Positions 1 through 12,260 of a DNA stretch of 64,000 nucleotides are shown one piece after another. Every line of letters starts with the position of its first letter. Within the stretch, counting starts at the first letter, position 1. Location of the stretch: the NCBI GenBank assembly GCA_948567375.1, contig OX419758.1, positions 5,089,001 to 5,153,000 of the forward strand, read 5' to 3'. This stretch comes from Lunularia cruciata (Eukaryota > Streptophyta > Marchantiopsida > Lunulariales > Lunulariaceae). The position numbers were made by a program, and so were the translations under genes. Under the pieces are notes generated by a model. That model had not been told where the DNA came from. It did not search any database and saw only the letters and a list, made by a program, of their open reading frames with translations.

Positions 1-1310
1 AGTACCTTTTGTGATATCGATCAATTGCATGTGCTGCTCTCAACCATGGCCTCCCAAGAAGTAGTCATAGCTTGAATCCTTCAAGACTTGGAAAGTCATG
101 AGATTTTGAACTATTATAATTGAAACTACCACTTTATCCATCACCCCTACTGGTCGAACTTGTTGTTTGTTTGCCATGCTTACCACAAATGTTGAAGATC
201 TTGAGGGTATCATACCCAACTTCTTCATCAACCTTTCTTACGTAGCATTCATTGATGATCCTCCATCAACCAATGCATCCTTGATGTTGTGACCATTTAC
301 TCTCATATCTATCTTGGAGGCATATTCACAAGCCTCCTATGGTGTTGGTTTGGCATCCACCACCCCCATTGATATTGGAAATTTTGCCTTCTTCTTCCTC
401 TTGCTCCTTGTAGCACTCAAACCACCTCTAAGCTCCTTTCTCAAAGTAGGATTCAAAACAATCAATTGGCCCATGTTAGCCTTGTGACTATCAACATCCT
501 CCAAGACACTATAGTTCCATTGTTGCTTTGAGATCAAGAAGTCTTCCATCTCCAACTTCTTCCTTGGAGTCTTTGTTGTTGATGGTGTTGAAGTGCTTGT
601 ATGAGTGCTCCTAGTAGGCATAGGAGTATCTTGGCTGGGACTAAATCCTTGAGAAGAGAGTACATCCTCTACAAAACAAACTCTCTTCTTCTCTTGTGCC
701 AAAAGCTCCAAATTAAGACTCTTGGAGTTTGAGCACTCTCCCTTCTCATACTTGCTTTCAGCCACATCTATAGATGTTATCCCCTTACCTTATTTTGGAT
801 TAGGATCCACTTGGGTTTCACTACCTCCCTCTATTGGCTCCCTCATAATCCCTTCCTCCATGGTAAGTGGAATTTGGGCAATATTTTTGGATATGGCCTC
901 TTCCTCCACAACCAAAACAATTTCTCTCATTGAAATTGTTGGTTGGTTGGCCTCCTCTATATGGATAACTTCTATAACTCTTAGGCCCTCTTCCCACATT
1001 CTAATCCACCTCTCTCTTCTCCCATAGTTGCACCACATTGATCTTGAGATCAGACAAGTTGTTTTGTGATGGTTTAAAGTGGATCCTTTGGTGGAGGTGT
1101 TAGACCTAGAGCAACTACTACTTGTGGTGCAACCTTTACCACCAAAGTATCAGATGCTCCACCATACTTGTAACCTTGAAGAGGATGCACAACCTCCTTC
1201 ACCACCAAATCAAATTGCAATCTTGATTGATTACAAATTGCAATCTTGATAGCTTCAACCTTGGAAGAAGGTTTCTCATATCTCACCTTGCTTCTAATTT
1301 GTGGTATCAA
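1..1310 (-). pseudogene. Gag-pol linker and retropepsin-like aspartic protease, partial
   Basis: Around 300-250 the minus strand reads VNGHNIKDALVDGGSSMNAT, a retropepsin-type active-site context (DGGSS where D-S/T-G is usual). After an in-frame TAA it continues as LMKKLGMIPSRSSTFVVSMA down to base 40. The stretch 1310-320 is a charged linker with stops, including a Ser/Thr-rich piece at 765-337. The protease would cut the Gag-Pol polyprotein. Its catalytic motif is altered and the frame is broken, so it is inactive. Confidence 0.6.
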
Positions 1311-1313
1311 TCC

Positions 1314-2480
1314 TCACACAAAATTCTTGGTGAGCATGGCCCCTATGCCAATCATAGTAGTCTCCACATCATCCCCACCCTTCCTCAACACTATGCAAAA
1401 TTTGGACTCTAACTTCTCCACTCTTTCCACATAGATTCTCACTTTCTCTCCATCTCCTTGTTTGAGAAAGGTAACCTCACTCATCAATCTCTCATAACTC
1501 ATCAATCTCATAAATCTCTCATAATAAAGTTTTCAATGAGTGTTGAAGTCAAAATCTCCCAAGACTCTTCTTCCCCATCTCTCCTCTCTCTCTTTTGGTA
1601 TTTTGACTCATACCATGTAGGTGCTGCATCCTCAAAGAAATTTGGTAATAATGAGGCCCACTCATTCTTCCTCCTCTCATTGTTTCCTATGCACGCTCTC
1701 TTGAAGTCTCTCACAAAGGCTTCCATATCTTCTCCATCCTTGCAAAAGAAAATCAGAAGTTTCCCTATCTTAACTCCTCACTATCTTTCTTTTCTCTCAA
1801 TTTTTTTCTTTTTCTCTTTTCTTTTCTCTCACTCTATAACTAATAGATTATATACATGAATAAAACCATCTGAGAATAATCCACTCTAGGGAACACAAAA
1901 GTTTCAAGTTGCTCCAAGATTTCTATAGCAACATCAATTCCTAGAGTGCATATTAATCAAACTCTCATGGATAGTTTATCCATAAATTGAAAGATTATCT
2001 CCATCACTAATCTTGAGAACAAGTTGATGAAGGTGGTATTATTTCTATAGATCTACTAAGACTCTCTCCAAGAGACTTCACCAAAGTCTCCAAAAGTGCT
2101 TTCACTCCACTACACTCATGTCCTTTTGGAAGTCCTTCCACTCCACAAACCTCACACAATTTCTTGGTCTTTGATCTTCTCCCTCCCAATCTTGGTGAAA
2201 AAGGTCCAACATGCAAGCCCAAGTCAAGTAAGCCTCTCCTTTCTCTCAATCCCTTGCTCTCAAAATTCAATGGACATGAACTTGCCTTATGTCCCCTCTC
2301 CTCACATAAAAAGCACTTAGACTCACTCTTTCCTCCAAATGGTGTAGGTTTTTGGATCATCTCAACACTCTCTTCAAATTCTATTCTAAACACTCTTCTC
2401 CTCAAATCCACCCCTACAATCACCCCAAACCCTTGAAAAACTTTGAATAACCTCAATTTCCACTCTTGGTGACCCTCCAT
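1314..2480 (-). pseudogene. Gag-like region: zinc knuckle followed by capsid-type domain
   Basis: The segment 2480-2007 encodes a CCHC zinc knuckle (CFLCEERGHKASSCP, spacing C-x2-C-x4-H-x4-C), then a second Cys/His cluster (CEVCGVEGLPKGHEC) that is not a canonical knuckle. Downstream, 1726-1314 encodes a retrotransposon gag/capsid-like stretch (motifs FFEDAAPTWYES, SWEIL and a QGDGEKVRIYVERVEKLESKF-type segment broken by a frameshift at about 1511). Gag normally packages the RNA genome into particles. The order zinc knuckle before capsid is the reverse of the usual one. Three frames are used, so it is non-functional. The capsid assignment rests on motif resemblance only. Confidence 0.55.
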
Positions 2481-3311
2481 GTTCTCAAGATGAGTCTAAA
2501 CACTCAAACATGCTTATTGTTGCTCTCATACTCCTCATGCATGAAATCTCTCAGTAGAATTGACCCTTCCTCACAATGTAAGTCAAATCTCACAACTGGT
2601 ATATCACAATCTTTTGAAACTTTTCATACTTGATCAAAACTCCAGGGAGTCCCTCCTTGAAAAATTTTACATCTTTTCATTGAGCCATTTGGCCTAGGAA
2701 TCTTTCTATTCAGCACACATATTTCAGATTTGGTCTAAAAACCACCCCCTCATTTTAAAAACTTATAACTCTCTGCTCAGAATGATCTCTCTCTAATTTT
2801 TTGAGTCAATATGTAGGATAAAATGCACTTAATTTTTTTGCAAACTTTCAGCACAATCCACTAAAAATTGAAGAAATGGTAGACTCTGTACAATTCTCCA
2901 AAGAGCATGCAGTTGCGAGAGTAGTTTACCCTATCAACTTTCAAAAATTCTAGCCTAGTGCGCATAAGAGCTCTCACAATAATTTCAAGTGTGCTAACTG
3001 AAGGATAACCCAATATATCATGTATATAAATTTCAAGTCCAGATCCTAAACTTGAGATTTTGCCCAAAATCACCTTAATCTCCAAAATCTGCAATCCACC
3101 TCCCACAATCTCTCCAAATCCTCTCAAGTGCACAAGATGTACAAATCACCTCAAAGACATCATAATGAACTACATGGTATACAAATGGGTCTAAATTCTC
3201 TAACATAAGTTCAGCCCTCTTCTCCTCTTAAGTTCTCTCCAAGTGAGCTCTCATAGCTTCCTTCTGTCTAATATAAAATTATAGACTGAACATTATCTTG
3301 CCTTCTAGAGA

Positions 3312-3330
3312 GGTCCCAACAATGGAACCA
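3312..3330 (-). other. Candidate primer-binding site of the left gypsy element
   Basis: On the minus strand this reads TGGTTCCATTGTTGGGACC. It resembles, with several transitions, the tRNA-Asp type PBS (TGGCGCCGTTGCCGGGGA) used by Athila/Tat-type plant elements. It lies about 830 bases upstream of the gag-like region, as expected for a PBS. The match is imperfect and the adjoining LTR was not paired. Confidence 0.35.
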
Positions 3331-3827
3331 AAAATGTGAGCCAGCTTGTCTCTCACTCAGGATGAATTTCTAATGGCTATTATGGTAGCACAACATGGAC
3401 TAAGAAAGCAAGGAACCTCAACTCCATCATACTCCTCCAAGGCTAACACTCCAAGACTCAAGACATTGCTCACTAGAGAACTCAATAAAAGAGAGATAGT
3501 TGCAAATGAAAGGATGATGAATACCTCCTCACTCCTTGTTTATATACTTGTGAAAGAGTTATGCACCAAAGTTACTAATTATTGGAGTAACTCAAGTTAC
3601 TAGGCTAAAAGTCAAGTCGAGTCAAAAAATATAAAGGAATATCTATCCATATGGGCATATTCCACTAAGCGTGTGATCTTGATCTTGATGAAGAACTTTA
3701 CCATTTGATTGCAATAAAAGTACAATGTATGCCATAAAATATCATTATTTGCATACTAGCTAGTCTATTGAAGGGTTGGACTTGAAACAAAGGGTAGTCT
3801 TTCTTAGGAAAATGGAACCATAATATT

Positions 3828-4925
3828 TTGCATAATATTTTGTTTAAGATCGGTGAAGTCAAAGTACTTTGTGGGTGCTTGGAAGCATACAAAGTAGGGG
3901 TAGTAATTGAGTCATTGCACTCAAAAGCCCCGAAAGGACATTATGCCTCGAAGAACACAATGAAGAAAATTCTTGCGGTAGGGTATTGGTGGCTTACAAT
4001 GTATAAAGATACTCAAGCTCATATCAGAACTTGTGATGCTTGTCAGAGAATGGGAAAACCAATGGCTATTATCTAATGGCCCTTGAGACCAATTTTGCAA
4101 TTGGTCTCATTTGAGAAATGAAGTATTGATTTTGTGGGTTTGATTCAATTAGTCACTTGATTCACAAGGAAGAGATACATTTTAGTATGCACTAATTATG
4201 CTACTAAAATGGTTGAAGTTGAGGCAACTCGGAAAGATGATGCAAAAACTATAGCCAATTTTTTTCTTTTGAAATATTATCACTTAATATAAATGTCTTT
4301 GGAATTAGTTAATGATCAATGGACTCATTTTTTTAACTCACTTGTGGAGGCATTAACCAAGTATTTCCAAATAAAACCTCAAAAGACATCTCCTTAGAAT
4401 CCAAAAGCAAATGGGTTGACCAAGAAAGCAAATGGATTATTGTGTAAAATTTTGAACAAGGTGATTGTCAATTATGCCTACAATTGGGACAAAAAGCTAC
4501 CTACCACTTTGGGCATAAAAAACCATAGAAACAATAGCAACTAAGTAGACTCCATATTTCTTAACTTATAGATTGCGTCTTATATTACTAGTTGAATTTG
4601 AAGTACCATCATATCAAATCTTGTGCGAGGAAAGATTGTTGGAGGAAAAAAGTCAGGATCTTCAGATCCAACAATTGATGTGGCTAGACAAGAAGAGAGA
4701 TGATGCAATGCAAATGATAAAAGAAAACAAAGTCAGAGGAAAGTCATGCATGATAAGAGATTATGGCCTATTATTGTTTGGGAGGGTGATTTAGTGTTAT
4801 TATATGACAACCACCAAATATATTTTCCATGCAAGTTGCACTTAAGGTGCATGGGGCTACAGCAAGTGTTGTAAATTTATGACAATAGCTCTATTCTGGT
4901 CAACTTGGAAGGAAATCCTCTTGAC
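3828..4925 (+). pseudogene. Ty3/gypsy integrase fragment (zinc-binding domain, core and C-terminal region)
   Basis: The open part 3828-4076 encodes the integrase HHCC domain (SKAPKGHYASKN, GYWWLTMYKD and CDACQRMGKP). After a stop the core continues in degraded form (SIDFVGLIQL, LVNDQWTHFFNSL, then an NPKANG-type segment near 4400). It ends in a region with the pattern EGNPLDTQLNGWRF near 4910, typical of the last residues of this integrase type. Integrase joins retroelement cDNA into chromosomes. Many stops make this a fossil. It runs directly into a polypurine stretch and the long LTR at 5035, so it is the 3' end of that LTR family's element. Its 5' part is missing. Confidence 0.75.
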
Positions 4926-5034
4926 ACTCAACTAAATGGGTGGAGATTCTAAAAATATTGGACCTTGGACACTAAATGCAAGGAAGAAATAAAGCTGACT
5001 TTTGTAGGGATGCTCACATTTGAGGGAGTGGGTA

Positions 5035-6505
5035 TGTGGTACACACATTTTTTGTTTTTGTGAGCTTTTAGAGAAGAAGTGAATTGTTGAAGTTGAATTG
5101 AAGCCAAATGGAAGAAAGACGAGAAGAATTGTGTGTTCGGATCCAAACCAAGGAAGTAGATTTTGTGTCAAGGGAAGAAGGACTTGGAACAAACTAGAAG
5201 GGCAATAGACTTGAAGTAAGGTTATTCTGCATCAAAATGATGAACCCAATCCAAAGACATTGTGCCAACTTTAACTTGAGCCATACCAACCAAGAAGCAA
5301 TCAGCAAAAATGGCTACTTTGTGTTAGGATAAATTTGAGAGTGATAGGAGTAAGTCTTGTAGAATGTGTGAGTTTTGATTAAGGCTTGACTAAACAATGA
5401 GCAAATTAGAGAAGTATAAAAATGAGATTTCATTGAGGGAACTTTGCAATGCTAAAGCGATATCCTATTCCTCTAAAGAGCTATCTTGAGGGAATTAGAA
5501 TCACAAGCTGAGTCATGGGGTTGATTTGTGAGAAACCAAGAATTAATGAATGCATAATGCCAATGAAGGGCAGCAAACAAGTTCTAGCACTTGCAGTTTG
5601 AGATCCTACAATTTGGAGGTTAGATATGCTAGGATTGAAGTCTTGAGTTGACTTTGGATCACATTTTTGGCCTGGAATTGGAACTTGAGTTTTCCAAGGT
5701 TCATGGAAGAAATTGCTGCTAGTAATTGTATAGACGGTCCCAAGGCAAAAGAGAAGAGAGGGAATCCAACTTGATGGATTGATTCAGATTGGAGACTTGT
5801 GTTGTATAGAGGTGCAAGAGAGTAGACAAGAATGATCTTGAATCAGAAGTGTGATCCTATAGAGGAAATTGATGAGTTGAAGAGTACCTTTAGTGCACCT
5901 CAAACAAAGAGCAAGTATAAGGTAAAAACCCAAAGGGACTCATTGAAACAAAGTATCATCAGAGCTTTGATGGCTATGTTGAAGCCGGAGCAAACCACCT
6001 ACATTACAAAGCAGCATGCAGTATTCTTTCACTTCATGTTTGCAAGAGAGAGGGTGAACAGGGCAAGGTACTTCTACCATAGAACAAGACAGATAATCAT
6101 GAATTGGAGGATAGGTTTGCCACCCCATTACTTTTTACCTTTTGCAATGCATCTTCATTTGAGTTTGAACCTACTCAATTCCAAGGAGAGGAAGAAGATG
6201 GTATCAAAGTCACTTTGTGGTGAAGTAGCCTTCTTTGAATCAATTGAATCATCCCAATCAGCATCAATTTAGAGAGGATCTGAAAATTTCTGATTTTGGG
6301 TAACTTTTTATTGTAACAAGAGTTAACATTGAGCATTTGTTACTCTCTTTTGGGTGTGGTTTCTACCCAAGAGGCTAAAGAAAAATCAAGAAGAACTGCA
6401 TTGTCATATTTTACTTTGTGTTTGACCATTCTTGACTAATATCTGTACTGGAACAAACAATTACTCATTGATTACTACAAAAGTGATACTTGTAAGGTTG
6501 TCAAA
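5035..6505 (+). repeat. Long LTR (family R2), copy 1, 3' LTR of the integrase fragment
   Basis: It starts TGTGGTACACACA after the purine tract gagggagtgggta and ends near GGTTGTCA. Both ends match the two full-length solo LTRs at 13668-15574 and 39749-41646. The last 170 bases share the block ttactctcttttgggtgtgg with both. The middle part is diverged or replaced, making this copy about 400 bases shorter. No target-site duplication was found, as expected for a truncated element. An open stretch at 5832-6272 (146 codons) has no counterpart in the other copies and no recognisable domain. Confidence 0.65.
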
Positions 6506-6509
6506 TAGG

Positions 6510-7344
6510 TTCTCTACCCTAATTTATTGTAGTGTTACATCAAACGGCACACTAATGGGTCTCTTAATTACCATAAGACTATATCTCCACATGAGCTCCC
6601 ACTCTCTATCATGCATAGAAGGGTCTTGAATGTCTATAGCTAAACCCTCATAGGGATCTACATTATAATCCCTAAGACAACCTGAGGTCCATTCCTTGGT
6701 GAAAAACTAATAGAGGAGCACATATGACTCCACTAAATCTAACTAAAGGATGCTATAAGAAATTCCAATGATGAGATATGTAGATCTACTACTCTCAAAC
6801 AAAAAGGAGTAAATGCTAGAGGATGGATAGGACCATGAGAAAGTTTCCTACAATATGGAAGAAACATTATCAACTAGCAATATTTTTTGAGGTGATACAC
6901 CTAAAGTAGTAAATGGACTATAAGGTCTATACGTGAAACTTCTCCAACTATCCATGTACCCATCCTCTCTATCAAGCATAGTCATGAGCCATGCTCCATT
7001 TTGTACTATCATTGCTAGAAAACACTCATCCCACATGGATCAAAGGAGATGCTTTATCTTTGCAAAGGTGCTATTAATCCAAATCATAACCAAAATATGG
7101 GTCACAAAATACACCATGAATTGTCTAATCCTAGGTAGTGGAACATACCAAAACCAACTTAAACCTATATAATATGACCATCCACACCGCTACATTAGAC
7201 CACACCATTGGTAATAAATAATACTATTATCCCATATAATATCCACTAGGTAGCCAATATCCAAAACTAATATCTTCTTATGCCTCTTGTGAGCATAAAT
7301 GATATGAAAAGGAACTCTCTAGACAATCTCATCCTCTCTCTCAA
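6510..7344 (-). repeat. Unidentified coding repeat R1, left segment
   Basis: On the minus strand, 7036-6848 reads as an open stretch with MLDREDGYMDSW. It is homologous to MLDDMDGYRDWY in the segment at 62.9-64 kb, and the surrounding bases also align (for example gctaaaccctcatagggat near 6640 and its partner near 63165). The similarity is at both DNA and protein level, so this is a dispersed repeat that once coded for protein. I do not recognise the family. Element B inserted at its right edge, and the sequence resumes at 12897. Confidence 0.5.
7340..7344. other. Target-site duplication of element B (CTCAA)
   Basis: CTCAA directly before the 5' LTR is repeated directly after the 3' LTR at 12897-12901. 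This defines the insertion event and both element ends. Confidence 0.9.
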
Positions 7345-7699
7345 TGTAATAATATGGAGTTTAGCAACAAAGTTAGTAGGGCTAACAAAGTAGCAAATAA
7401 GACAAATTAGCCTAGAATATTCCAGAAGTATCTAGGAAGCTTCTCGGATAGCTTAGCTTGCACCTCAAGTGAATATCTTCTAGAAAGAAGCCTCTAGAAG
7501 CTTCCAACTAGCTTAGCTTGCATGCCAAATAGGCAGCTTCTAGAAGGAAGCTTCTTGAGAAACTTCTCAAAGGCCTTGTATGCTACCTATAAATACCAAA
7601 GCCAAAGCTCATGCTAGGCATTTGAAGTTTTCTCTCATTCTAGCATCCCAATGTGAGCTTCTATTCTCCTATTTCTCTCCTTGGTCGTGGTCTTTTACA
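7345..7699 (+). repeat. 5' LTR of element B
   Basis: This 355-base LTR starts TGTAATAATATGG and ends CTTTTACA. The TATA box is TATAAATA at 7588-7595. Upstream lie several inverted GAA/TTC motifs, including GAATATTCCAGAA at 7415-7427, which fits a three-unit heat-shock element. It is about 70 bases shorter than the 3' LTR (12472-12896), mainly through loss of one of the AAGCTTC-rich subrepeats. Confidence 0.9.
7415..7427 (+). promoter_or_regulatory. Heat-shock-element-like site in the element B LTR
   Basis: GAATATTCCAGAA matches the heat-shock factor consensus GAAnnTTCnnGAA without mismatch. It lies about 160 bases upstream of the TATA box at 7588, in U3. Related inverted GAA/TTC units follow at 7478-7485 and 7493-7503. 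Equivalent sites are present in element A and in the 3' LTR (12547-12570). Confidence 0.55.
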
Positions 7700-7700
7700 T

Positions 7701-7715
7701 TGGTATTAGATCAGG
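7701..7715 (+). other. Primer-binding site of element B
   Basis: TGGTATTAGATCAGG begins one base after the LTR. It is a decayed form of the initiator-methionine tRNA PBS TGGTATCAGAGC, which is intact in element A at 21208-21220. Confidence 0.85.
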
Positions 7716-7970
7716 AATGGGATGGATGGAATTTATGGACCACCTAATCCATTTCTACCAAACCATTGAGATTTTCATGTCTAGATATTATCCAAGCATC
7801 ATTTCACACAGTTCATCACCTTGCACTTTGGGTAGGATTTTCTACATATGATCACTTTGTCTAATGAACCCTTGATACTTCCGGTTGTAACTTATGGAGA
7901 ATGGTGGATGTGCTACATCTATGTGCTAATCAATTAGATAAATTAGGAGTAGTGGGATAGAGTAGTAGCT

Positions 7971-8813
7971 ATGGCGGCAATACCGAACGTTATCCTTGTG
8001 ATGCAGCAACAAATTGAGCACCTTACTTGATTGTTGGATGAACAAGACCAGCAATGACAAGACATATAGAAAGAGCGCCAATTCAAGATGGAGAAGATTG
8101 CATCCGATTTCCAAAACCCAAGGTGTTTGAATGCAAGAATCTTCTAGGCACAATGGAGAATTTTGTGTTTAATTGCAAATGTTACTTTGAAGCCACCAAT
8201 CTTCAAGATGAACTGAAATAGATTTTCTTGGCTTCTAGCCAATTGGATGGTGTGGCAAAACTTTGGTGGCAATTTTGAGTGGAGCAAACCAAACAATAGA
8301 TTGTTGCACCAATTTTGACATAGGTAGAATTCAAGGATGCAATACTTGTTCAATTTCAAACTATAAATGCCACTTGAGCTGCACAAGATAAATTAGTGGA
8401 GTTGAAGCAGACTGGCTCAGTAAGGAGCTACATCACACAATTTTAGAACATCATCATATAAATTCTAGATATACAAGCAGGTGAAGTTTTGAATCAAATT
8501 GTGTGAGGATTGAAGTCACAAACCAAATTAGAGGTGACCATACGGGAATCACAAAACGTAGAAGAAGTCATGCAATTGGCTAAGCGGTTTGATTCCTTGG
8601 TTACAACAACTTGGTCTCAACCTCGACCTACACAAAGCTTACCACTACACTATGCACAGGCAAAAAGAACTAGCACCAATGGAGATTGATGCCATCCAAC
8701 AAAGACCACTTGGTACAACAGATAGAGAAAGATTGCAAAAAAATAGAGGTTGTTTTTATTGTTGCCAAGTTGGACATCATATTGTTGAATGTCCACTTAG
8801 GAATGGGTGACCT
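7971..8813 (+). pseudogene. Gag of element B
   Basis: The start ATG at 7971 (MAAIPNVILVMQQQIEHLT) corresponds to the element A start at 20937. The frame is soon broken by stops. The nucleocapsid end survives at 8589-8807, with the zinc knuckle CFYCCQVGHHIVEC (8751-8792). It is preceded by MEIDAIQQRPLG, which is shared with element A. Gag would form the virus-like particle and bind RNA. Confidence 0.85.
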
Positions 8814-8989
8814 TGACAAGTTGCCCAGATGGAGTTTGTGGAACAGAATGATTAGGGAAATGAGGAATCCCAATAGGAGATTTTGAGCTACTAATTGGGA
8901 GCTTGATTAGTTCTAATGGGATTGAAAGCTCAACCTATGCAAGTTTGCTTCACATGCAAGGTATGATATCTAATTGAGGTTGTAGGATT

Positions 8990-9292
8990 TTGGTTGATTC
9001 TAGAAGTTCAGAGAATTGCATATCTATGCAAGTAGCAAAGGAATTGGGTATTCCTATCAAGCCAATGATTGGAAGTAGATTGATGATGGCGGAGCGTAGA
9101 AAGGGTTCTGCATTCCGTACCTCACATCCTATTACTTTTAAGATTGGGAAGGAGTATTTGGAGTGTATGAGGTAGTGGCAGCTCTACACTATGATGTCAT
9201 TCTAGGACTACCTTGGCTTGAACATCATAAGGTTCAATTTGATTGGACCCAACAACAAATTCAAGTACAACACCAAGGTAGGAATTTCTGAT
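8990..9292 (+). pseudogene. Retropepsin-like protease of element B
   Basis: The open part 8990-9175 reads VDSRSSENCISMQVAKELGI. This is the active-site region with DSRSS in place of the usual D-S/T-G. After a frameshift it continues with DVILGLPWLEHHKVQFDW near 9195-9240, the conserved flap/C-terminal motif of chromovirus proteases. It matches element A at 20005-19600 almost residue for residue. The frameshift near 9172 inactivates it. Confidence 0.85.
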
Positions 9293-9587
9293 TAGGTTGT
9301 TTGGCACCTCTAAGTAAGACACCTAAGACTAGTCAGTCCCAAGATGGGAAGTCTGTTGAGAAGGTAGCCATAGAGCATGCCTTGAAGAGAGAGGGCTCCA
9401 AGATGGGAAGTTTGCCACGAAGGCAACCATGGAGCAAGCTTTGAAGAGAAATGAGTCCCTAGATGGGGAGTTTGTTAGTGAAGCAGCCATAGAGCAAGCT
9501 TTGGAGGAAGATAAGTCTATTTTTGCAATGTGGATCAAGCAGATTGCACAAGGACAATCTGAGGAGAACCAAGAGCATCATTAAGCA

Positions 9588-10920
9588 ATGGTTGATCAGA
9601 TAGTTCAGGAGTTTGTGGATGATCTGCCAAAGGGATTACCCTTTGATCATGGTATGTCCTTCAAGATTGAGTTATTGCCAAGGAGTACTCCATTGAATAG
9701 ACCAATCTATTGGCTCTCACCAAAGGAGTTAGAGGAGTTGCGAACAACACTTATGGAGTTGTGGAGAAGGACTTCATACAACATAGTACCTCTCCTTGGG
9801 GAGCACCGGTACTATTTGTTCCAAAGAAGGATGGAGGACTTTGTTTTTGTATTGATTATCATGGGCTCAATAAGCAAACAGTGAAGAATGTATACCCCTT
9901 ATCTTGGATTGATGACTTGCTTGATCAATTGAGTGGAGCACTATACTTTTCCAAGCTGGATCTTCACAACGGCCATTGGCAAATCCCCATTGATATGGAG
10001 GATGTGCAAAAGATATGGTATGGGCATTTTGAGGGGAGAGTTCTACCTTTTGGGTTCACTAATGCTCCAATAGTCTTCATGGATCAGATGCGTTGGGTGT
10101 TGGATGGACTATTGGATTGGTATGTGGTGGTGTTCTTGGATGATATCTTAATCTATAGCAAGACAAAGGTAGAACACGTGAATCACATGCAAGAAGTCCT
10201 AAGACAACTACGACAATGGAAATTTTACTGCAAGAAGTCAAAGTGTGCTTTTTGGCAAAAGGAAGTTATATTCTTGGGGCACAAGATCTCATTGGAGGGG
10301 ATCAAGATGGAAGAGGAGAAAATCAAGGCCATTACTGATTGGCCTTCTCCAAAGGATACTACAAAAGTACTTGCATTCAATGGACTGGCTATTTTTTACC
10401 GATGGTTCATCTATTATTATGCTCATGTAGCTACACCATTGATTGGCCTCTTGGGGAAGGACTTGAGCTTCCAATGGACCATCAAGCACAAAGAAGCATT
10501 CCAGAAGTTGAAAATATGGTGTCTTCAAGGCCTATTCTTCAACCATATGATCCTCAGCTACCCTATAAGGTTGATTTTGATGCTTCTAACTTTGCAATTA
10601 GAGCCATGTTGCAACAAGAATTCCCAGATGGACTACATCCTATTGCCTTTATGTCTTGCCAACTCAATATGGTTGAAAGAAACTATAATGCTTGAGATCA
10701 AGAACAACTTGCAATGGTATATGCCACCAAGGTATGAAGGCATTACCTCTTGGAGAAACAAGTGTTCATGCAAACTGATCACAAACCATTGTTGCAGACC
10801 TTACACTTGAAACACATGAAGAGTCAATATCATTGATGGGAGGAACAACTCCAATTTTTTGATATCAAACTTGAGTAAAAACCAGGTTGGTTCCACATCA
10901 TCCCTGATGCTTCATCACAA
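9588..10920 (+). pseudogene. Reverse transcriptase and RNase H of element B
   Basis: 9588-9770 encodes the N-terminal RT segment (FKIELLPRSTPLNRPIYWLS). 9770-10520 carries [27 protein letters not shown] and the catalytic motif [12 protein letters not shown], followed by FLGHKIS. RNase H continues at about 10530-10810 (KVDFDASNFAI, LNMVERNYNA, MQTDHKPLLQTL). The enzymes copy element RNA into cDNA and remove the RNA. Frameshifts at about 9770 and 10530, a small deletion near 10012 and several stops make it non-coding now. Confidence 0.9.
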
Positions 10921-11099
10921 CGACCTGATTTGAAATCTCTTCCTCTCATCACAATGGCAATTACAACGATGTCAATTGACTCCAAGGTTCAAAACAAGTT
11001 TCAGTCAGCTCTACAACAAGATCCCTTCTTCCAAATGGTACATGGTTGCCTTACAGCATGCAACAAGGAGTAAAACACCTTCTCCATCAAGGAGGGCCT

Positions 11100-11875
11100 T
11101 CTATTCCATGAGGACCGGATCTATGTTCCAACCAAAGATGATCTTTGACTTGTGTGCCTTCAAGAAGCCCATGATTTACCCATAGTTGGTCACATGGGTG
11201 TAGACAAGACCTTAGGTACCCTCCAACGTTGAGGATGGTGGCCCAACATGACACAAGATGTTTGAGAATTTGTCCCATCGTGTGAGAGTTGCCAACGCAA
11301 CAAGGCCAGCAACCAGAAGCCGAGTGAACTCCTTCAACCACTTGCCATTCTATCTGCTCAATGGGAGGATGTGAGCTTGGATCTCATCACATCCTTGCCC
11401 AAGACAAAGCAAGGACACATAGCAATCATGGTGTTTGTGGATAAGCTTAGTAAGAAAATCCACTTGGCACCAACTTGTGATATCGTGGATGCTCCAACCT
11501 TAGTTCAAATCTACTTCAACAATGTTGTCAAACATCATGAGATGCCATGTGTACTCATCTTCAACCGCGATCCTTGGTTTACCGGGAAGTTTTGGCAAGC
11601 ATTCTTCCAGATACTTGACACCAAGCTTGCTTTGTCCACGGCCTACCATCCTCAAACTCATGGACAAACCGAACGTGCAAATTGTACATTGGAAGATATG
11701 TTATATACCTTTGTCAATGACCACCATACCAATTGGGATGAATGTCTTGCAGCTACAAAATTTACCTACAACAATTCCAAACAAGCAAGCACCAGATTTT
11801 CTCCTTTCTTTCTCAATTTTGGTCAAGATCTGCTTGTTCCAAATTCTCTTCTTGCTCCTCCTCCATCTTAGGTTC
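11100..11875 (+). pseudogene. Integrase of element B
   Basis: The zinc-binding part near 11190-11310 is degraded (GHMGVDKTLGTLQR, SCESCQRNKASN). The catalytic core at 11371-11871 reads MSLDLITSLPKTKQGH, then FNRDPWF where element A has SDRDP, then HPQTHGQTERAN. Thus the middle catalytic Asp context is altered. The TNWDECL and NFGQDLLVP blocks are conserved with element A. Integrase would insert the cDNA. Confidence 0.88.
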
Positions 11876-12260
11876 CTCATACTTCAACATTCTTGACCAT
11901 TATATCCCAATCTCTCCAACAAGCCAAATCTCACCTCCTTGTTGCTCAAAATTGTCAAAAACAATATGTGGACCACATCATCATGATCTCACCTTTGAAG
12001 TTGGTGATAAATTCATGTTATCCTCCAGTAACCCTCCTCTCTCCCTTGATACCCAAGTTTTTCAACTTGCTCCTAATTGGATAAGACACTTTGATGTCAC
12101 CTAAATTGTCTCTCCTATTGTTTATTGACTTGCCTTGCCTTGTCATATGCGTATCCATCCTATCTTCCATGTTTCTAAGTTGAAATCCTTTGTTCCTAAC
12201 CCCTCTTCCTTTTCCTCTTGAGTCCAACCTCCCCCTCCTCCTATACCTATCAATGATCAT

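Larger units (their letters stand above)
1..3334 (-). mobile_element. Ty3/gypsy retrotransposon, 5' half, truncated by the window edge
   Basis: A minus-strand element is read from a candidate primer-binding site near 3312-3330 through a leader, gag-like pieces (2480 to 1314) and a retropepsin region (about 310 to 40). Reverse transcriptase would lie beyond base 1. The reading frame shifts several times and contains stops, so this is a decayed copy. It does not resemble the chromovirus family seen at 7-22 kb. The candidate 5' LTR would lie to the right of 3334 (roughly 3335-3650), but its outer end could not be fixed. Confidence 0.65.

Noticed and set aside
5832-6272. 146-codon plus frame inside the R2 LTR copy 1
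   Set aside because: Not present in the other two LTR copies and without a domain; treated as chance.
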